From positions 806,001-870,000 of the forward strand of contig OZ245025.1 of NCBI GenBank assembly GCA_965223465.1: a stretch of DNA of 64,000 nucleotides. Reading direction: 5' to 3'. The position numbers and the translations under genes are program-made. The stretch is from JAAELZ01 sp965223465. Its GTDB lineage: Bacteria > Pseudomonadota > Gammaproteobacteria > Arenicellales > Poriferihabitantaceae. Numbering within the stretch: position 1 is the stretch's first letter; every line of letters starts with the position of its first letter. Shown piece by piece: positions 1 to 9,009 of the stretch. Below the pieces are notes generated by a model. The model searched no databases and had not been told where the DNA came from. It worked only from the letters and a program-made list of their open reading frames with translations.

Positions 1-698
1 CCATGCATAACCAAATGCGTATTCGGAATACGCGCGTTGATTTCCTTAATGCGTTGAATCGAAAGAATATCTCCAGTCGGCGGGCGCGTGAATTTGTAGG
101 CACCGTGTGACGTCCCAATCGCAATTGCCAAAGCGTCAACGCCGGTTTTCTTGACAAAATCTGCTGCCTCTTCAGGATCCGTTAACAACTGATCCATACT
201 GAGCTTACCTTCTGCGCCAATGCCATCTTCTTCACCGGCTTCACCCGTTTCCAAAGAACCTAAACAGCCCAGCTCACCTTCGACTGAGACACCGCAGGCA
301 TGCGCCATTTCTACCGCCTTTTGCGTCACATCTACATTGTACTCATAGCTAGAAGGAGTTTTACCATCGCTTTCAAGCGAGCCATCCATCATCACGGAGG
401 AAAAACCCAGTTGTATAGACTGCTGGCAGACCGCGGGAGAAGTTCCGTGATCCTGGTGTACACATACTGGAATATCAGGGTACTGCTCGGTTGCTGCCGC
501 AATTAAATGGCGCAAGAAGGGTGCGCCTGCGTATGCGCGTGCGCCGGCAGACGCCTGCACAATCACGGGAGAATCGGTTTGATCCGCTGCTTCCATGATT
601 GCCTGCATTTGCTCCATATTATTGACGTTAAACGCCGGAATACCATAATCATGCTCTGCAGCATGATCGAGTAATTGCCTTAATGAGATAATAGCCAT
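1..698 (-). CDS. fba: Fructose-bisphosphate aldolase class II, Calvin-cycle subtype (partial, C-terminus off window)
   Basis: Cleaves fructose 1,6-bisphosphate to glyceraldehyde 3-phosphate and dihydroxyacetone phosphate, or sedoheptulose bisphosphate in the Calvin cycle; cytoplasmic and zinc-dependent. The first 232 residues are present, starting at ATG 698 (MAIISLRQLL). Visible are the zinc-ligand segment HQDHG at residues 81-85, the VMMDGSLESDGKTP loop near 102-115, and the EGELGCLGSLETGEAGEEDG stretch at 140-159, which is typical of the class IIB long form of about 345 residues. IGTSHGAYKF near 194-203 carries a further metal ligand. Roughly 115 residues lie beyond the window edge. It is last in a leftward tkt-gapA-pgk-pyk-fba cluster. 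Confidence 0.95.
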   Translation of the reverse strand, partial: MAIISLRQLLDHAAEHDYGIPAFNVNNMEQMQAIMEAADQTDSPVIVQASAGARAYAGAPFLRHLIAAATEQYPDIPVCVHQDHGTSPAVCQQSIQLGFSSVMMDGSLESDGKTPSSYEYNVDVTQKAVEMAHACGVSVEGELGCLGSLETGEAGEEDGIGAEGKLSMDQLLTDPEEAADFVKKTGVDALAIAIGTSHGAYKFTRPPTGDILSIQRIKEINARIPNTHLVMH

Positions 699-746
699 TT
701 ATGTTTCCTCGACTTTATATAAAAATTTCTAACTCGCACTAAACGA

Positions 747-2180
747 CTAGTGCAGCGCAACATCTCCAACCCGCACAATTTTCATGGTGTTGGTACCGCC
801 CTCCGAAGAAGTATCTCCTTTGGTGATAATGACCTGTTCACCTTTAGTCACCAGCCCCGCTTTTCTGAGCCAATCAATCGCTGCGCGATTGACGTTAGAT
901 TTATCTAATTGGGTGATATCGAATTCTAGTGCTTCAACCCCTCGATACATACACATTCGTCTGGCTGATGCACTATTGCGGGTCATTGCATAAATGGGGA
1001 TTTTAGCATTGACGCGCGACATTAATAGCGCGGTTCGACCAGATTCTGTTAATGCCAGTATTGCCACGACCGATAAGTGGGTTGCGGTATACATCGCGGC
1101 CATGGCGATAGATTCTTCCGCATTTCCAAATTCCACACCCGGGCTAAAGCGCTTCTCTCGATCAACCTCGATCTCAGCTGCTCTGCAAATACGCGACATC
1201 GCGCTTACAACCTTGACCGGATACTTGCCGACGGCGGTTTCAGCAGAGAGCATCACCGCATCGGTACCATCCATTACCGCATTTGCGACGTCTGATACCT
1301 CTGCTCGTGTTGGAATTGGGCTCTCGACCATTGATTGCATCATCTGCGTCGCTGTTATCACCACCCGATTATGTTCGCGCGCAAGCTTAATAATACGTTT
1401 TTGTACCCCGGGTAAATTTGCGTCGCCTATTTCAACGCCTAAGTCGCCACGCGCAATCATTACTGCCTCAGAAGCTCGAATTATGTCAACGATATTATCT
1501 ATCGCTTCCTTACGTTCGATTTTTGCAACGATGCTGACTTGTTTTCCTTGTGCTTTATATAGATTTCTTGCCTCTTCTACATCCGCAGCATTGCGCACAA
1601 ACGATATTGCCAGAAAGTCAATATCAAGCTTGGCAGCCTGAATCAAATCCTGTTTGTCCTTATCCGTCAAGGAACCCGCTGATAAACCGCCACCCTGCAG
1701 GTTAATGCCTTTATTATCCGATAGCTTACCACCCAGCAAAACCGTGGTATGAATTCGCGTCCCTTCTATGTTATTCACTCTGAGCACGATATTACCGTCA
1801 TCTAATACCAGTATATCACCACCTTCGACGTCTTCAGCAAGCTGCTGATAAGTACAACCCACAACAGTTTCATCCCCCATATCTGCATCAAGATCCGTAT
1901 CAAGCGCGAAATCTGCGCCATCTTGGAGCATGACTGTGTGTTTTGCAAAACGTTGAATGCGGATTTTTGGGCCCTGTAAGTCACCCAATATGGCGACAGT
2001 TTTTCCAGTTCGTTCGGCGGTCTTACGAACCAATTCGACCCGCTTTTGGTGATCTACGATGTCACCATGGGAAAAATTGATACGCACCACATCTACCCCA
2101 TTGCGAAACATATTCGCGAGCACTTCCGGGTCATCAGTTGCAGGGCCCAAGGAAGCAACGATTTTGGTTTGCCGAATCAA
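747..2180 (-). CDS. pyk: Pyruvate kinase
   Basis: Converts phosphoenolpyruvate and ADP to pyruvate and ATP, the last step of glycolysis. The product is 477 residues, normal length. The N-terminal TKIVASLGPA, VRINFSHG (32-39), the catalytic lysine in AKIERKEA (K220), the magnesium site ARGDLGVE (243-250) and the following TQMMQSMVESPIPTRAEVSDV segment are all intact. The start is a TTG codon at 2180 preceded by GAGG eight bases upstream; no better start fits. It lies between pgk and fba on the same strand. The stop codon falls inside a short inverted repeat (736-753) that could be a weak terminator. Confidence 0.97.
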   Translation of the reverse strand: MIRQTKIVASLGPATDDPEVLANMFRNGVDVVRINFSHGDIVDHQKRVELVRKTAERTGKTVAILGDLQGPKIRIQRFAKHTVMLQDGADFALDTDLDADMGDETVVGCTYQQLAEDVEGGDILVLDDGNIVLRVNNIEGTRIHTTVLLGGKLSDNKGINLQGGGLSAGSLTDKDKQDLIQAAKLDIDFLAISFVRNAADVEEARNLYKAQGKQVSIVAKIERKEAIDNIVDIIRASEAVMIARGDLGVEIGDANLPGVQKRIIKLAREHNRVVITATQMMQSMVESPIPTRAEVSDVANAVMDGTDAVMLSAETAVGKYPVKVVSAMSRICRAAEIEVDREKRFSPGVEFGNAEESIAMAAMYTATHLSVVAILALTESGRTALLMSRVNAKIPIYAMTRNSASARRMCMYRGVEALEFDITQLDKSNVNRAAIDWLRKAGLVTKGEQVIITKGDTSSEGGTNTMKIVRVGDVALH

Positions 2181-2226
2181 GTCACAGCCTCATAAATAAG
2201 CTTAAATATATTTAATTATTATTTGT

Positions 2227-3402
2227 TTATGAACGTTTTTCCAGCATTTCTACAACAGGAAGTTTTTTGCCTTCTAAAAACTCAAGGAACGACCCGCCGC
2301 CAGTAGAAATATACGAAACTTTATCTCCGATATCATACTTATCAACTGCTGCTAAGGTATCTCCACCACCGGCAATTGAAAACGCTTCAGACGCTGCTAT
2401 CGCGCTCCCTAACCCTTTGGTTCCCGCGCCAAACTGATCAAATTCGAATACACCCACCGGACCATTCCAGACAATAGTACCCGCTGCAGCCATCATTTCT
2501 GCAAATCGTGTCGTGGTTTCCGGCCCGATATCGAAAATCATATCGTCATCTTCAACGTCTTCTACTCGTTTAACCACCGCTTCGGCATGTTCTGAAAACT
2601 CTTTACCGCATACCACATCGGTTGGTACTGGAATCTCACCGCCTTTATCCTTAGCCGCTTGCATTAAACGCTTCGCCTCTGGGATTAAATCAACTTCCAC
2701 CAGCGATTTTCCTACATTATGGCCTTGCGCTGCAATGAAAGTGTTGGCAATCCCTCCCCCTGGAATTAACTGATCGACAATGCCTGATAAAGATTCCAAT
2801 ACCGTTAATTTGGTGGAAACTTTGGCACCCCCAACGATCGCTGCCATTGGGCGCTTGGGGTTATCCAGCGCCTTGCCAAGCGCTTCCAACTCACCTGCTA
2901 GTAGGGGCCCTGCACAAGCAATTCCAGCAAACTGGCCTACGCCATGGGTTGAAGCTTGGGCACGATGAGCAGTACCAAAAGCGTCCATTACATATACGTC
3001 GCATAATTCGGCGTACTTTTTAGCAAGCGCTTCGTCGTTGCTTTTCTCACCCACATTGAACCGCACGTTTTCCAGTAGCACTACATCGCCACTGTCCATT
3101 TGCGGTACCGTATCCAGGTAATCCTTCACCAATGGGACATTTTTACCCAAGACCTCACTTAAGTACTCCGCCACCGGTTGCATCGAAAACTCTGCTGCTG
3201 GCTCGCCTTCCGTTGGCCGTCCAAGATGAGACATAATCATCACTTTGGCACCTGCATTCATCGCATGGGTGATAGTAGGAAGTGAGGCAACGATACGCTT
3301 ATCTGAAGCCACTTTCCCATCTTTAACCGGAACGTTTAAATCTTCGCGAATTAAGACACGCTGGCCCGCTAAATCGAGCGCGGTCATATTTATGATAGTC
3401 AT
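2227..3402 (-). CDS. pgk: Phosphoglycerate kinase
   Basis: Interconverts 1,3-bisphosphoglycerate/ADP and 3-phosphoglycerate/ATP. The 391-residue length is typical of bacterial PGK. The substrate-binding LREDLNVPVKDG near residue 17, SHLGRPTEGE near 60, PLLAGELEALGKAL near 167, IVGGAKVSTKL near 190 and the nucleotide-site GGGDTLAAVDKY near 348 are all present, spanning both lobes. It starts at ATG 3402. A perfect 10-bp hairpin with a four-base loop lies 23 bases upstream (3425-3448). Downstream is pyk, 46 bases away. Confidence 0.97.
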   Translation of the reverse strand: MTIINMTALDLAGQRVLIREDLNVPVKDGKVASDKRIVASLPTITHAMNAGAKVMIMSHLGRPTEGEPAAEFSMQPVAEYLSEVLGKNVPLVKDYLDTVPQMDSGDVVLLENVRFNVGEKSNDEALAKKYAELCDVYVMDAFGTAHRAQASTHGVGQFAGIACAGPLLAGELEALGKALDNPKRPMAAIVGGAKVSTKLTVLESLSGIVDQLIPGGGIANTFIAAQGHNVGKSLVEVDLIPEAKRLMQAAKDKGGEIPVPTDVVCGKEFSEHAEAVVKRVEDVEDDDMIFDIGPETTTRFAEMMAAAGTIVWNGPVGVFEFDQFGAGTKGLGSAIAASEAFSIAGGGDTLAAVDKYDIGDKVSYISTGGGSFLEFLEGKKLPVVEMLEKRS

Positions 3403-3424
3403 GTTATAACCCTGTAAACAATAA

Positions 3425-3448
3425 ATCGAATAGTGAAAACTATTCGAT
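3425..3448 (-). promoter_or_regulatory. Perfect hairpin in the pgk leader
   Basis: ATCGAATAGT and ACTATTCGAT form a perfect 10-bp stem around a four-base loop, 23 bases before the pgk start. On the minus strand it is followed by TTTATTG, so it could be a weak second terminator after gapA, an attenuating leader hairpin or an mRNA stability element. The structure is seen directly; its role is not. Confidence 0.45.
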
Positions 3449-3485
3449 CAAATAATTTGCATAAGCTTGGAACAGCCATGCTTGA

Positions 3486-3513
3486 CAAAAGACTGCCCGC
3501 GAGAGACGGGCAG
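3486..3513 (-). terminator. Intrinsic terminator after gapA
   Basis: Eighteen bases past the gapA stop codon, the minus strand has CTGCCCG, a seven-base loop, CGGGCAG and then TCTTTTG. A 7-bp GC-rich stem followed by a short T run is a typical rho-independent terminator, so gapA and pgk may be separately transcribed. Confidence 0.7.
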
Positions 3514-3531
3514 CCTGATCCCCTGTATAGC

Positions 3532-4530
3532 TTAGGCGTTCATCAATGCCACGGTCGTATCGAGCATGCGGTTTGAAAAACCCCACTCGTTATCATACCA
3601 GGAACACACTTTAACCAAGGTACCACCGGTGACGCGTGTCATTCCCGCATCAAAATTTGATGTAGTCGCAGTATGGTTAAAATCAATAGACACCAAAGGC
3701 TTGTCATTGTAAGCCAACACTTTATCGTCCGCCGCGCTTTGCATCACCGCGTTGACTTCATCGACACTGGTCTCACGCGTAGCAACAAAGGTTAAATCAA
3801 CGAGCGATACATTAATGGTTGGCACCCGCACCGAGAATCCGTCCAGCTTGCCATTAAGCTCAGGTAACACCAGACCAACTGCTGCCGCTGCACCAGTTTT
3901 GGTCGGAATCATGGATTGCGTGGCGGAACGCGCGCGCCGCAAGTCTGAGTGAAAGACATCTGTCAGTACTTGATCGTTAGTGTAGGCATGTACAGTGGTC
4001 ATCAGCCCATGAACCAGCCCTATTTCCTCATGCAAAGGTTTAACCATCGGTGCCAAGCAATTGGTGGTGCAAGACGCGTTAGAAATTATGGTGTCTGAAG
4101 ATTTCAGAATGTCCTCATTCACACCATAGACGACGGTTGCATCGATATCTTTGCCGCCCGGCGCAGAAATGATTACTTTTTTTGCGCCGCCTTTAATATG
4201 CAGGCCTGCCGTTTCTTTAGTCCGAAAAAAACCGGTACACTCATGTACCACATCCACCCCTAAATCGCCCCACGGTAATTTGGCGGGATCGCGCTCGGCC
4301 AGTACTTTGACACGATCACCATTTACGATCATGTCGTCACCTTCGACTTCAATAGTGCCAGGGAACTTGCCATGCGCAGTATCATATTGAGTTAAGTGCG
4401 CATTGGTATTGGCATCACCCAGATCATTGATCGCCACAATTTGAACATCATCTCGACCGGATTCATATACTGCGCGCAAGATGTTGCGCCCAATTCGGCC
4501 ATAACCGTTAATTGCAACTTTAATTGTCAT
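3532..4530 (-). CDS. gapA: Glyceraldehyde-3-phosphate dehydrogenase, type I
   Basis: Oxidises glyceraldehyde 3-phosphate to 1,3-bisphosphoglycerate using NAD(P). The product is 332 residues. The Rossmann segment INGYGRIGR is at residues 7-15, the catalytic cysteine at 154 in SNASCTTNCLAP, the catalytic histidine in TTVHAYTNDQ, and the C-terminal WYDNEWGFSNRMLD segment is complete. The acidic residue in AINDL (33-37) suggests NAD preference. ATG 4530 is preceded by GGAG. It lies between tkt (33 bases upstream) and pgk, and is followed by its own terminator. Confidence 0.97.
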   Translation of the reverse strand: MTIKVAINGYGRIGRNILRAVYESGRDDVQIVAINDLGDANTNAHLTQYDTAHGKFPGTIEVEGDDMIVNGDRVKVLAERDPAKLPWGDLGVDVVHECTGFFRTKETAGLHIKGGAKKVIISAPGGKDIDATVVYGVNEDILKSSDTIISNASCTTNCLAPMVKPLHEEIGLVHGLMTTVHAYTNDQVLTDVFHSDLRRARSATQSMIPTKTGAAAAVGLVLPELNGKLDGFSVRVPTINVSLVDLTFVATRETSVDEVNAVMQSAADDKVLAYNDKPLVSIDFNHTATTSNFDAGMTRVTGGTLVKVCSWYDNEWGFSNRMLDTTVALMNA

Positions 4531-4563
4531 TTTTCAATCTCCAAATAGTTTATTTAATAGGGT

Positions 4564-6573
4564 TTAAGAGGTCACGCGATTAACTGCGTTTAATACGTTT
4601 TCGGTCGTAAATCCAAAATGCTCAAATAATTGTGCTGCAGGCGCGGATTCACCAAAGCTGGTCATGGCAATGACTTCACCATGGCTGCCAACATATTTCC
4701 ACCACCCGTCACCAACGGCCGCTTCAACAGCAACGCGTGCGGTAACCGTTGCTGGGAGGACCGATTCTTTATAATCGTCATCTTGCGCATCAAATGTATC
4801 AGTAGAAGGCATAGAGACGACACGTACCTTTTTATCAGATTGTGCCGCTGCTTGCATCGCTAGTTCAACTTCTGAACCCGTAGCGATAATGATGACGTCT
4901 GGCTTGCCTTCCGTATCTTTCAAAATATAGCCGCCTCTCGCAATATTAGCAATATTAACATCGTCACGCTGCTGAAACGTCAACCCTTGACGTGAAAATA
5001 TCAAGCAACTCGGGCCATCGGTTTTCTCGATTGCCGCTTTCCATGCAACTGCGGTTTCTACCGTATCACAAGTGCGCCATACCGACATATTAGGGATCAT
5101 TCGTAGGGTCGGAATTTGTTCTACTGCCTGATGCGTTGGGCCGTCTTCACCCAAACCAATCGAGTCGTGGGTATAGACAAAAATGCTTTGAATTTTCATC
5201 AGCGCAGCCATGCGTAGCGCATTACGCGCGTATTCCGAAAACATTAGGAAGGTCGCACCATAAGGCATAAATCCACCATGCAACGCGATACCGTTCATAA
5301 TCGCGCTCATACCAAATTCACGTACCCCATAAGAAATATAGTTACCAGCGAAATTCATCTCACTCGATCCATGATCATCGTTGATACGCACGCTCTGGTC
5401 ATGAAAGGTATTATTTGAAGGGGTTAAATCGGCTGAACCACCGAGCATTTCCGGTAACATCGGGGCAAAACCATTTAACGCCCCCTTTGATGCAACGCGC
5501 GTTGCTGGAGATTCCTGTTTGCTATTCACTTCGGCAATAAATTTAGCTGCCTGATCTTCCCAGTCATAAGGAAGCTTGTTGTTTATACGCCGCTCAAATT
5601 CGGCTGCGTCTGTGGGGAAAGTGGCTTTATAGGCTGCAAATTTGGCGTTCCAGCTCGATTCTGCCGCTTTACCCGCATCTTTAGCGTCCCACGCTTGTGC
5701 GATATCTTTTGGTATTACGAACGGGTCGTGTGGCCAGCCGATATGTTCGCGGGTTGCAGCAATTTCGTCATCCCCCAGCGGCTCGCCATGCACATGATGC
5801 CCGCCCCCTTTATTGGGTGCACCTTTACCGATTACGGTCTTACAGCAGATAAGACTTGGTTTTTTATCTTTTTTAATGGCTTTTTTAATGGCTTTTTTGA
5901 CGGCTTTGGGGTCGTGGCCGTCAACATCTTCGATAACCTGCCAGCCATAGGCCTTAAAACGCTTGGGTGTATCATCGCCAAACCAACCATCTACGTTGCC
6001 ATCAATTGAAATATTATTATCATCATAAATACAAATCAGCTTACCCAGGCCCATGGTACCAGCCAAGGAACAGGCTTCGTGGGAAACACCTTCCATCAGG
6101 CAACCATCTCCGAGAAACACCCAGGTTTTATGATCCACGATGGTATGGCCTTCTTTATTAAATTGCGCTGCCAGTACTTTCTCAGCGATGGCCATACCCA
6201 CCGCGTTGCTCACACCCTGTCCCAGCGGACCGGTTGTGGTTTCGATTCCAGGTGCATACCCATACTCCGGGTGCCCGGGCGTTTTCGAATGAAGCTGTCG
6301 AAAAGCTTTAAGGTCATCAATAGAAATATCGTAACCACTTAAATGTAACACTGAGTAAGGTAACATCGATGCATGACCATTCGATAGCACAAATCGATCA
6401 CGATCAACCCAATCTGGGTTGCTTGGGTTATGTTTAATGTAATCTGCGTAGAGTACTTCAGCGATATCTGCCATACCCATGGGCGCGCCGGGATGACCGG
6501 AATTCGCTGCTTGAACCGCATCCATGCTCAGTGCTCTGATTGCATTTGCCTTGTCGCTTCTAGTTACTGTCAT
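4564..6573 (-). CDS. tkt: Transketolase
   Basis: A thiamine-diphosphate enzyme moving two-carbon units between sugar phosphates in the pentose phosphate or Calvin pathway. The product has 669 residues, standard length. SGHPGAPMGMADIAEVLY near residue 24 and the TPP/metal motif GDGCLMEGVSHEA near 157 with DDNNISIDG downstream are present, as is GLGEDGPTHQAVEQ in the pyrimidine domain. An unusual lysine-rich tandem segment, AVKKAIKKAIKKDKKPS near residue 225, is encoded by an imperfect repeat at about 5860-5905. The start is ATG 6573 with GAGG upstream. First gene of the leftward glycolytic cluster. Confidence 0.97.
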   Translation of the reverse strand: MTVTRSDKANAIRALSMDAVQAANSGHPGAPMGMADIAEVLYADYIKHNPSNPDWVDRDRFVLSNGHASMLPYSVLHLSGYDISIDDLKAFRQLHSKTPGHPEYGYAPGIETTTGPLGQGVSNAVGMAIAEKVLAAQFNKEGHTIVDHKTWVFLGDGCLMEGVSHEACSLAGTMGLGKLICIYDDNNISIDGNVDGWFGDDTPKRFKAYGWQVIEDVDGHDPKAVKKAIKKAIKKDKKPSLICCKTVIGKGAPNKGGGHHVHGEPLGDDEIAATREHIGWPHDPFVIPKDIAQAWDAKDAGKAAESSWNAKFAAYKATFPTDAAEFERRINNKLPYDWEDQAAKFIAEVNSKQESPATRVASKGALNGFAPMLPEMLGGSADLTPSNNTFHDQSVRINDDHGSSEMNFAGNYISYGVREFGMSAIMNGIALHGGFMPYGATFLMFSEYARNALRMAALMKIQSIFVYTHDSIGLGEDGPTHQAVEQIPTLRMIPNMSVWRTCDTVETAVAWKAAIEKTDGPSCLIFSRQGLTFQQRDDVNIANIARGGYILKDTEGKPDVIIIATGSEVELAMQAAAQSDKKVRVVSMPSTDTFDAQDDDYKESVLPATVTARVAVEAAVGDGWWKYVGSHGEVIAMTSFGESAPAAQLFEHFGFTTENVLNAVNRVTS

Positions 6574-6901
6574 ATGTTTGCCTCAAAATAATAAATTAAT
6601 TCTCACCATCGGTTTAGACCGATATGGCGATCTCTACGGTGTTATTTCAACATGATTTCCAACTAGATAGCACCATCGTAGCGCACCATGTTGTTATTGT
6701 GGTTATTCGTAGAATACAGGGCGCTGACTATGCCTGTTTTTATCGCTTAAAAATAATCAGTTTATTTAATACAATCAATAAGCATGATGCATGCTGTTTG
6801 GTTTTATCCACCAAATCACACGCTCCAACCGCGCTATCTCGCATACCTACTCAAGGCAGAATTAGGTGCACCAACCCAACTATCGGCTAGAAAATGCTTG
6901 T
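6574..6901. other. Intergenic region upstream of tkt
   Basis: These 328 bases lie between the tkt start and the stop of the beta-CASP nuclease, so they hold the tkt promoter and the 3' end of the upstream gene. A short inverted repeat, ATCGGT TTAG ACCGAT (6608-6623), lies 35 bases before the tkt start and could be an operator or leader hairpin. No convincing gene was found; ORFs here have no recognisable product. Confidence 0.4.
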
Positions 6902-8299
6902 TTATAAGTTTGCCAAATCTATTTCATTACCAATACGCCCAAGTGTTGCGTTTAAACCTAAGGTTTTCTCAATAGATTGTTGCAGGGCTTCGCGTGCGGC
7001 GATTTCGCCATGAATGATACAAACATGCGGCCTGCTTTTATAATGACTTAACCATTTAAGCAGATCATCCCGGTCTGCATGCGCGGACATACCACCGACG
7101 GTATGGATTTTCATTCGAACTGGATAAGAACTCCCATGGATTTTTATTTCGTCGGCACCATCGATGAGTAAACGACCAAGCGTACCCTCCCCTTGGTAAC
7201 CGACGATAATCAAATGGCACTCCGGTCGCCCAATATTGTATTTTAAATGGTGTAGTATCCGGCCTCCATTCATCATACCGCTACCCGCAATTATAATAGC
7301 GTGGTCTTTTACTGAATTGATTGCTTTAGACTCAGTCGCGCTTTCAGTAAAATGCAGATTTCTAATCTCGGGTAAGGTATCCACTACTTTACGTAATCGG
7401 CTTGCTTCATCGTCATATAAATGCGGGTAATCCCAGTAGACATGACTGGTGGCAATGGCCATCGGGCTATTAAGATAGATTTGCCAATCGCTAAGCCCCC
7501 AATTTACATAGTTTTTGCCCAGTTCATAAAGTACTTCCTGGCTACGCCCCAATGCAAAAGCAGGAATCAGCACATTCCCTGCCTTGTGGTCAGCATTGCT
7601 AATGATCTGCCCTATTTCATCTATGGTTTGGCTACGTTCGCGGTGCAACCGATTTCCATAAGTGCTTTCAATTAACACCAGGTCTGCTTTGCGAATAACC
7701 GCTGGATCATTCAATATGGGCTTGTTGTACTGGCCCAAGTCACCACTAAACACAATTTTGCGCTTAATATCTTCTTCTTGTAACCATAACTCGACTGAAG
7801 TCGAGCCAATAATATGTCCAGCATCCTGGAATCGAATTTTGACCCCTTTGGCTATTTCATGCTTTTCCCGATATTTATAGCCTACAAAGCGTGACAAACA
7901 ACGATTGGCATCGCTGGAGGAATAAAGTGGCTTGATTAAAGACTTACCCCGCCTTTTACGCCACTTATTTTCATTTCTGGCATCCTCCTCCTGAATACGC
8001 GCGCTATCTTTCAATAAGATTCCCGCAACATCTTGTGTGGCATTTTGGGCGTATATTTTACCCCGGAAACCACGCCGTACAAGTAGGGGTAACCGACCGC
8101 TATGATCAATATGCGCATGACTGAGCACCACCGCATCAATAGATCTGGCATCAAATGGAAAATCTTCAAAGTTGAGCTTTTGCGCGCGTCTACTGCCCTG
8201 GATCAGTCCGCAATCTAATAAAATACGCTGATTGTTGACATGCAAGATATGGCACGAGCCCGTAACACGGTCTGCAGCGCCATAAAATTCAAGCTTCAT
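6902..8299 (-). CDS. Metallo-beta-lactamase/beta-CASP RNA-processing hydrolase
   Basis: Predicted zinc-dependent RNA nuclease of the bacterial CPSF73-like family; cytoplasmic. The product has 465 residues. The MBL motif SHAHIDHSGRLP near residues 59-70 supplies zinc ligands, followed by the metal histidine in AGHIIGSTSV. The beta-CASP domain has ESTYGNRLH, GSGMMNGGRILHHL (motif B region) and the C-terminal histidine in IHGEIAAREAL. The family is widespread in proteobacteria but its physiological RNA substrates are not well defined. It stands alone between tkt and bioY on the same strand. Confidence 0.9.
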   Translation of the reverse strand: MKLEFYGAADRVTGSCHILHVNNQRILLDCGLIQGSRRAQKLNFEDFPFDARSIDAVVLSHAHIDHSGRLPLLVRRGFRGKIYAQNATQDVAGILLKDSARIQEEDARNENKWRKRRGKSLIKPLYSSSDANRCLSRFVGYKYREKHEIAKGVKIRFQDAGHIIGSTSVELWLQEEDIKRKIVFSGDLGQYNKPILNDPAVIRKADLVLIESTYGNRLHRERSQTIDEIGQIISNADHKAGNVLIPAFALGRSQEVLYELGKNYVNWGLSDWQIYLNSPMAIATSHVYWDYPHLYDDEASRLRKVVDTLPEIRNLHFTESATESKAINSVKDHAIIIAGSGMMNGGRILHHLKYNIGRPECHLIIVGYQGEGTLGRLLIDGADEIKIHGSSYPVRMKIHTVGGMSAHADRDDLLKWLSHYKSRPHVCIIHGEIAAREALQQSIEKTLGLNATLGRIGNEIDLANL

Positions 8300-8364
8300 T
8301 TAGATTTATGGAAGGGGCACTCAAACAATAGCCAACATTGTATGGCCCCATCGCGTAGCGCGTA

Positions 8365-8958
8365 CTAGAGGCGCTTAAGGTACTTCCACAGCATGGGCAT
8401 CAACCCGACCGCAAGTGCAATTTTAATCAAATCCCCTATCAGGAAAGGATAAAGACCGAGCTGTAAAATGGGCTTATCCCAACCAATCAGGCTGCCTAAC
8501 CAGGCCAGACCAAAAGCGTAGATAATTAGATTACCCAGCACCATCCCCAATGCCATGGTGCTGAAACGTCGATCCCAGCCTTTTTGCGCCAGCATGCCGC
8601 AAAAAACTGCCGCAACCAAAAAACCAAGCAGATAGCCACCAGTTGGCCCCATCATGTAAGCTAACCCTATTCCTTTTTCAGGCGTTCCCTGAAATACAGG
8701 CAAACCCAACGCGCCCTGGCTTAAATACAAGGCAATGGTTGCGCCTGCCAGACGCGGGCCAAAGGCAAAACCAAGCAGTAAGACCACCATAGTTTGCATA
8801 GTAAAAGGTATCGGTAGTGCCGGAATACTGATTTTCGCTGACAAGGTCAGCGCCAGTGAACCTGCGATTGCGAGCACTAAAAACCTTAACCAGGGACGAG
8901 ATTGAGCAGGCCAAAGGACGTGACTAATTGTGTCTGATTGTGGTGATAAAGCATGCAT
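8365..8958 (-). CDS. bioY: Biotin transporter BioY (ECF S component)
   Basis: Membrane biotin uptake protein; works alone or with ECF ATPase/T components, which are not seen nearby. The 197-residue product is hydrophobic with about six predicted membrane segments and contains the family signatures PFTMQTMVVLLLGFAFGPR near residue 51 and GPTGGYLLGFLVA near 103. It starts at ATG 8958. The neighbours (nuclease and ilvE) are not biotin genes, although the biotin-dependent acetyl-CoA carboxylase subunits are encoded elsewhere in the window. Confidence 0.9.
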   Translation of the reverse strand: MHALSPQSDTISHVLWPAQSRPWLRFLVLAIAGSLALTLSAKISIPALPIPFTMQTMVVLLLGFAFGPRLAGATIALYLSQGALGLPVFQGTPEKGIGLAYMMGPTGGYLLGFLVAAVFCGMLAQKGWDRRFSTMALGMVLGNLIIYAFGLAWLGSLIGWDKPILQLGLYPFLIGDLIKIALAVGLMPMLWKYLKRL

Positions 8959-9009
8959 TGGGATTATTCTGAATATTATTTGAAGCGCGATTATAACTTG
9001 TCTATACGA

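Noticed and set aside
5855..5910. Tandem repeat as a mobile or regulatory element in tkt
   Set aside because: It is an in-frame lysine-rich repeat of the transketolase coding sequence (KKAIKKAIKKDKK), probably replication slippage.
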